Origin: Chitinophaga sp. SYP-B3965
GTDB lineage: Bacteria; Bacteroidota; Bacteroidia; Chitinophagales; Chitinophagaceae
Length of the DNA stretch: 64,000 nt
Assembly (NCBI RefSeq): GCF_009647655.1
Contig: NZ_WJFD01000001.1
Span: 2,418,001 to 2,482,000, forward strand
Direction: 5' to 3'
The notes below the pieces were generated by a model. That model did no database searches and was not told the DNA's origin. It was given only the letters and a program-made list of their open reading frames with translations. Positions 60,539 to 64,000 of the stretch are shown here, in pieces. The position numbers and the translations under genes were made by a program. Each line of letters begins with the position of its first letter. Within the stretch, counting starts at the first letter, position 1.

Positions 60539-61096
60539 TCAAAGCTCACCTTCCAGCATCATGAGCTTAATCTTTTGGATAGCAGCAATAGAAAGGGAGT
60601 CTGTTATCTCATGATTTTTCACCATTTGATAGGCCTTTTCAAAGTGCAGCTTCTGTACCAGCAACTGTTCCGTCTCCTCCGGCTGCGCCTCGAACTGCTC
60701 CAGCCCCTGGGCCAGGTATACGATCCCAAACTCGTCACTAACGGAATTGGATAAATGCATCTGGATGATCAGGGACCAGTCCTGAGCCACCAACCCGGTT
60801 TCTTCCAGTAACTCCCTTTTGGCGGTTGCCAAAGGATCTGTACCCAGCGGACTGCCGCCTTCGGGTATTTCCCAGCTGAAAGCCTCCAGTGGAAAACGGT
60901 ACTGCCCTACCAGGTAAAGCTGCTGATCTGAGTCCAGCGCCACTATCCCGATGGCTAAGTTCTTGAAATGTACTACCCCGTAAATGCCTTTTCCGCCGGA
61001 AGGATTGAGTACCTGGTGCTCGGTAACGCGGATCCATTTGTTCTCATAGGGGACTACCGACTCTAGTATCTCCCAGGGATTCTGTTGGATATTCAT
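60539..61096 (-). CDS. NUDIX hydrolase, ADP-ribose pyrophosphatase-like
   Basis: 185 aa. The Nudix box is GGSPLGTDPLATAKRELLEETGL (REx2EExG core), preceded by EIPEG. The flanking pattern (VVHFKNLAIGIVALDSDQQLYLVGQYRFPLEAFSWEIPEGG) is that of ADP-ribose/sugar-nucleotide pyrophosphatases. It is followed by rlmB after 18 bp and preceded by a GNAT gene after 23 bp: a dense minus-strand operon. Confidence 0.88.
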   Translation of the reverse strand: MNIQQNPWEILESVVPYENKWIRVTEHQVLNPSGGKGIYGVVHFKNLAIGIVALDSDQQLYLVGQYRFPLEAFSWEIPEGGSPLGTDPLATAKRELLEETGLVAQDWSLIIQMHLSNSVSDEFGIVYLAQGLEQFEAQPEETEQLLVQKLHFEKAYQMVKNHEITDSLSIAAIQKIKLMMLEGEL

Positions 61097-61119
61097 GGCA
61101 CAAATATACCGTCCAGACT

Positions 61120-61560
61120 TTAAATGGAAAGATAATAGTAGTAGAATTCATCATCCCGCTTAAAACCGGTATCCTCATATAAAGCCTGTGCAGTGATATT
61201 ATCTGTATGCGTTTGCAGCATGATGTAACGGGCATTGGTGAGTTCGCCCAGCGCCCTGGAAGCAGCGATCAGTCCACGGGCGGCGCCTATCCTGCGGTGT
61301 GCGGGATCTACAAAGAGGTCGTTCAGGATCCAGGCCTTCTTCATACCAATGGAAGAGAAAACAGGATATAATTGCGTGAACCCGATCACTTCATCCTTAT
61401 ACAACGCCACAAATATTTCACTTTCGCCCTTTTCCAAACGTTCCGTGATGTAAGCCTTTGCGCCTTGCAGATCCGGTGCCTGTTCATAATATTGGCGGTA
61501 TGTATCGAATAGTTCCGCTAAACGGGGCAGGTGCGCGGCGGTTGCTTTAGTAATTTGCAT
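61120..61560 (-). CDS. GNAT acetyltransferase
   Basis: 146 aa. Acetyl-CoA binding motif A is VDPAHRRIGAARGLIAAS (Q/RxxGxG/A form), with motif B ARYIMLQTHTDNITAQALYEDTGFKRDDEFYYY. The substrate is unknown. Its start overlaps the end of the GNAT-DinB gene by 14 bp. Confidence 0.88.
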   Translation of the reverse strand: MQITKATAAHLPRLAELFDTYRQYYEQAPDLQGAKAYITERLEKGESEIFVALYKDEVIGFTQLYPVFSSIGMKKAWILNDLFVDPAHRRIGAARGLIAASRALGELTNARYIMLQTHTDNITAQALYEDTGFKRDDEFYYYYLSI

Positions 61561-62482
61561 GTACGGGAAATATTTGGTTCAAATGATGGTTGAGGTGACG
61601 AAGATAATCTTCCGCAATGTATTGTAAGGATACGGGGGCATTAGGCCCTATCACACAGATATGTTTCAAAGCCCTGGCCGGGATCAGCGGCAGGATGCGC
61701 ATGATGTGCAGGTTCTGTATACGCCAGATGTTGATGATCTCCTGCCAGGTCATGCGCTGATAACCTCTTACTTCTACCCAGAAGTTCTGGTTATAAGCGG
61801 GCAGTTCCACATATTCCGCGTGCTGCGCTCTTACGAAACGCGTGTAATTATTCACGGCAGAATCTATGAGGTGCCCCAGTATCTCCTTTTTACTCCATTT
61901 GGAAGGCAGCTTTTTAGCACTGGCCTCCTCTTCTGTAAAGCGCAATAGTTTCTCTGTTGTTTCTTCCACCACCTTCCACAATTCTTTACTCAGGTCTGCC
62001 AATGGTGGTTGCACCAACGCTATTTCCATTTTGATATTACATCTTTCATAACCGCCTTTTTCCAACGCCACTTCTTCAAATCCCAACTTGCGGTACATAT
62101 TGATAGCAGCTGCCTGTTTGGTATTGGAGTACAGTACCATGCGACTGAAACCTGCTTCTGCAGCACGTAACAATAAGGTACAGCCCAGCAGCCAGCCCAG
62201 CTTGCGGCCCTGGAAACTTTCATCCACAGCCATCTTCGTCATCTCTACGGTGTCTTTATCCCGCTGCTTGTAAGCTACGGTGCCTGCTATCTGGTCATCT
62301 ACTGCCACAAAGATGATATCCCCTCCATGGCCAATGATGTGTTCCTGCGGGTTGCCCAATACAGCAATGTCTACGGGTTCTAATGTGTAATCTTTTTTGA
62401 TCCAGGCACTGTTCAGCTGCTCAAAATCCTTTTGGTAGTCGGGATGCCAGGATAAGATGCGGATGTCATTTGCTTCGTTCAT
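61547..62482 (-). CDS. GNAT-DinB fusion protein
   Basis: 311 aa from MNEANDIRILSWHP; the longer frame starts eight codons earlier. The first 155 residues are a GNAT domain (VDESFQGRKLGWLLGCTLLLRAAEAG, QAAAINMYRKLGFEEV), the last 145 a DinB-type four-helix domain (WSKKEILGHLIDSAVNNYTRF ... YLRHLNHHLNQI) with the His residues that bind a metal in DinB/YfiT-like proteins. The two are usually separate proteins, so the fusion may couple thiol or amine chemistry to acetylation; the role is unknown. Confidence 0.82.
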   Translation of the reverse strand: MNEANDIRILSWHPDYQKDFEQLNSAWIKKDYTLEPVDIAVLGNPQEHIIGHGGDIIFVAVDDQIAGTVAYKQRDKDTVEMTKMAVDESFQGRKLGWLLGCTLLLRAAEAGFSRMVLYSNTKQAAAINMYRKLGFEEVALEKGGYERCNIKMEIALVQPPLADLSKELWKVVEETTEKLLRFTEEEASAKKLPSKWSKKEILGHLIDSAVNNYTRFVRAQHAEYVELPAYNQNFWVEVRGYQRMTWQEIINIWRIQNLHIMRILPLIPARALKHICVIGPNAPVSLQYIAEDYLRHLNHHLNQIFPVHANY

Positions 62483-63377
62483 AACTTTTGTTCTTGTTAA
62501 AGGCATTGTTTACGAGATATACACCTAACAACGTCACGAGGCAGGATGCCCCTATCATCCAGTTGAGCTTCTCGCTCAGGATGAGCCAACCCAGTACCAC
62601 CGCCACAATGGGGTTCACGTACGCATAAATGGAAACAAGCGAGGGCGGCAGATTGTTAAGCGCAAAAACGTAAGCGGAATAACCCAGTAAAGATCCTATA
62701 AAAATGAGGTATAACAAACTGCCCCATAATTCACCGGTGAAACTGGAAGCATACAGGTGCTGCCCTGTTACCACAGCTATCAGCAACATCACCAGCCCGC
62801 TGAACAACATCTGGAATCCTGCACCATACAGGTAGTTCACACCCAGCGCCCATTTGGCGGTGAGTACGGAGCCCAGGGCCCAGAACACACAGGCCACTAC
62901 AATGAGGATGACGCCCAAACGGTATTCCGGGTTCATCAGTTCTTTCAGATGATCATAAAAGATACCGCCAATACCTATCATCCCTATTGCCATGCCTATG
63001 ACCATTTGTATGGAGATCTTTGTTTTCTGCACCAGGAAATAACTGAACACGGTGATCCAGATAGGTACGGTGGCGGCTATGATAGCGCCCATACCACTGG
63101 GTATGTATTGCATGGCCCAGGTCATCAACCCGTTGCTGCCACACAACATCAGCACACCTATCACAAAGAGCCGGGAGAGAATGGGCAGCTCGGGTAATTT
63201 ATATCCTCTTAACATAAAGAAACTTACCAGTATAACACCTGCAGCTGTTTGGCGCAAACCTGCCAGCATAATGCCATGCATGTGCTGCACCCCGATGCGT
63301 GATGCCAGATAAGTGGTTCCCCAGAAAAAACTAACTATGATCAACGCCAGGTAGGCGCTTGTATTTGACTTTTTCAT
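62466..63377 (-). CDS. EamA-family (DMT) exporter
   Basis: 303 aa with ten hydrophobic helices in two EamA repeats (LIIVSFFWGTTYLASRIGV...; VILIVVACVFWALGSVLTAKW...). RhtA/YdcZ-like metabolite exporters belong here; the substrate is unknown. It overlaps the start of the GNAT-DinB gene by 17-41 bp, and the chain of overlaps suggests one operon down to HMG-CoA lyase. Confidence 0.88.
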   Translation of the reverse strand: MKKSNTSAYLALIIVSFFWGTTYLASRIGVQHMHGIMLAGLRQTAAGVILVSFFMLRGYKLPELPILSRLFVIGVLMLCGSNGLMTWAMQYIPSGMGAIIAATVPIWITVFSYFLVQKTKISIQMVIGMAIGMIGIGGIFYDHLKELMNPEYRLGVILIVVACVFWALGSVLTAKWALGVNYLYGAGFQMLFSGLVMLLIAVVTGQHLYASSFTGELWGSLLYLIFIGSLLGYSAYVFALNNLPPSLVSIYAYVNPIVAVVLGWLILSEKLNWMIGASCLVTLLGVYLVNNAFNKNKSYERSK

Positions 63378-63456
63378 TGCGGTAGTTCAATAACGGTTAA
63401 TGATAAACTGCAACGGGTAGATACCCATTGCCACTTACTAATATCAACCTCTAAAA

Positions 63457-64000
63457 TCAATTATTATCTGCGATGGCAGATAATTGAGAAATTTCAGCAG
63501 CTACAGTTTCCAGTTCTGTGATCACTTTGTCGATATCCTGGTCCGTGGTGCGCCAGTTAACGAGGGCCGCGCGGATGGCGGGAGTTCCCTTGTAATTGGT
63601 GGGCGTAACGTACACCACGCCCCGCTTGACAAGCTTCTGCAGAAAGCCGTTCACATGTTCCTGTAACATTCGCTGTGGATGGTTCAGTGTAAAGCAGACC
63701 ACACATAACCGCACAGGTGCCAGCAAGTGAAAGCGCTCACTCTTCGCGAGGCGCTCTCCTAGTTGCTGGGCGAGGCGGATATTGGTTTCTACCATATCTC
63801 TGTAACCTTCGGCCCCATATGCTTTTAAAGAGAACCACGCTGGAAGCGAGCGCAACCGTCGTGAGTTCTCCGGGGCATAATTAATGTAATTAAAATTCGC
63901 TTCCGGGTCGCCAAGGTAGGCGGCGCCTGCATTCTGGAACACGGATAACTGCAACAATGGATGTCGTGTAAATATCATGGCGGAATCATACGGAACGTTC
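63457..64000 (-). CDS. PLP-dependent decarboxylase-type enzyme, C-terminal part (5' partial)
   Basis: The frame is open to the window edge (NVPYDSAMIFTRHP precedes the first internal Met). The pattern NVPYDSAMIFTR, NYAPENSRRLRSLPAWFSLKAYGAEGYRDMVETNI and CVVCFTLNH is the C-terminal domain of group II amino acid decarboxylases (aromatic L-amino acid/glutamate/2,4-diaminobutyrate type). The PLP lysine should lie just beyond the edge. The substrate is unknown. Confidence 0.8.
   Translation of the reverse strand, partial: NVPYDSAMIFTRHPLLQLSVFQNAGAAYLGDPEANFNYINYAPENSRRLRSLPAWFSLKAYGAEGYRDMVETNIRLAQQLGERLAKSERFHLLAPVRLCVVCFTLNHPQRMLQEHVNGFLQKLVKRGVVYVTPTNYKGTPAIRAALVNWRTTDQDIDKVITELETVAAEISQLSAIADNN

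Overview
The window looks like a chromosome segment of a Bacteroidota bacterium, most likely a Chitinophaga-like member of the Chitinophagaceae. Evidence: a type IX secretion (T9SS) sorting domain on the first gene, several exact matches to the Bacteroidota -7 promoter element TAnnTTTG (for example 28402-28409, 33144-33151, 35046-35053), scarcity of Shine-Dalgarno sequences, and a gene set (tricorn-like S41 protease, GSCFA protein, patatin/Omp85 fusion, YceI pairs) usual for that group. Species assignment is inference.

Layout. 1-11.2 kb: a partial secreted multidomain T9SS cargo protein, a sulfatase, a tricorn-like protease, a clan GH-A glycosidase, and a divergent HxlR regulator / DsbA-like oxidoreductase pair. 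11.2-31.1 kb: a large stress module with four universal stress proteins, Hsp20, BON-domain protein, DUF2267 protein, flavodoxin-like protein, a PEEIP-type P-type ATPase, a LOG-family protein, alcohol dehydrogenase AdhP, two YceI proteins around an outer-membrane barrel, and in the middle a PAS histidine kinase overlapping a Rec-cNMP-HTH_Crp response regulator. Seven intergenic regions of this module carry TGA-N6-TCA palindromes, mostly in pairs exactly 22 bp apart and near -41.5 and -63.5 of predicted promoters; I read this as one regulon controlled by the Crp-type response regulator. This is the strongest candidate for an undescribed system in the window.

31.2-37.2 kb: an AraC regulator, two small-cassette proteins with a similar N-terminal motif plus a holin-like peptide, and a Crp/Fnr gene followed by twin TTGTCATTTGACAA palindromes, an exact promoter, a 19-codon leader ORF translationally coupled to a small protein, and an RteC-like gene. 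37.2-48.3 kb: a markedly AT-rich defence island ending next to a tRNA-Lys gene. It holds a Septu-like ATPase + HNH pair (ATPase without a canonical Walker A), gene debris including a fossil Fic fragment, a SIR2 gene split by an in-frame amber codon, a TIR-like protein, Fic with a divergent Xre regulator and a perfect operator palindrome, DUF4365 + HicA-like, an OLD nuclease + FRG protein, and a Shedu (DUF4263) protein.

48.5-64 kb: core-type genes: penicillin acylase, BioF, MiaE-like hydroxylase, patatin/Omp85 protein, MHS-family transporter, GSCFA protein, a non-coding array of about 94-bp repeats built of small hairpins, HMG-CoA lyase, RlmB, NUDIX hydrolase, GNAT, GNAT-DinB fusion, DMT exporter and a partial PLP-dependent decarboxylase-type enzyme running off the right edge.
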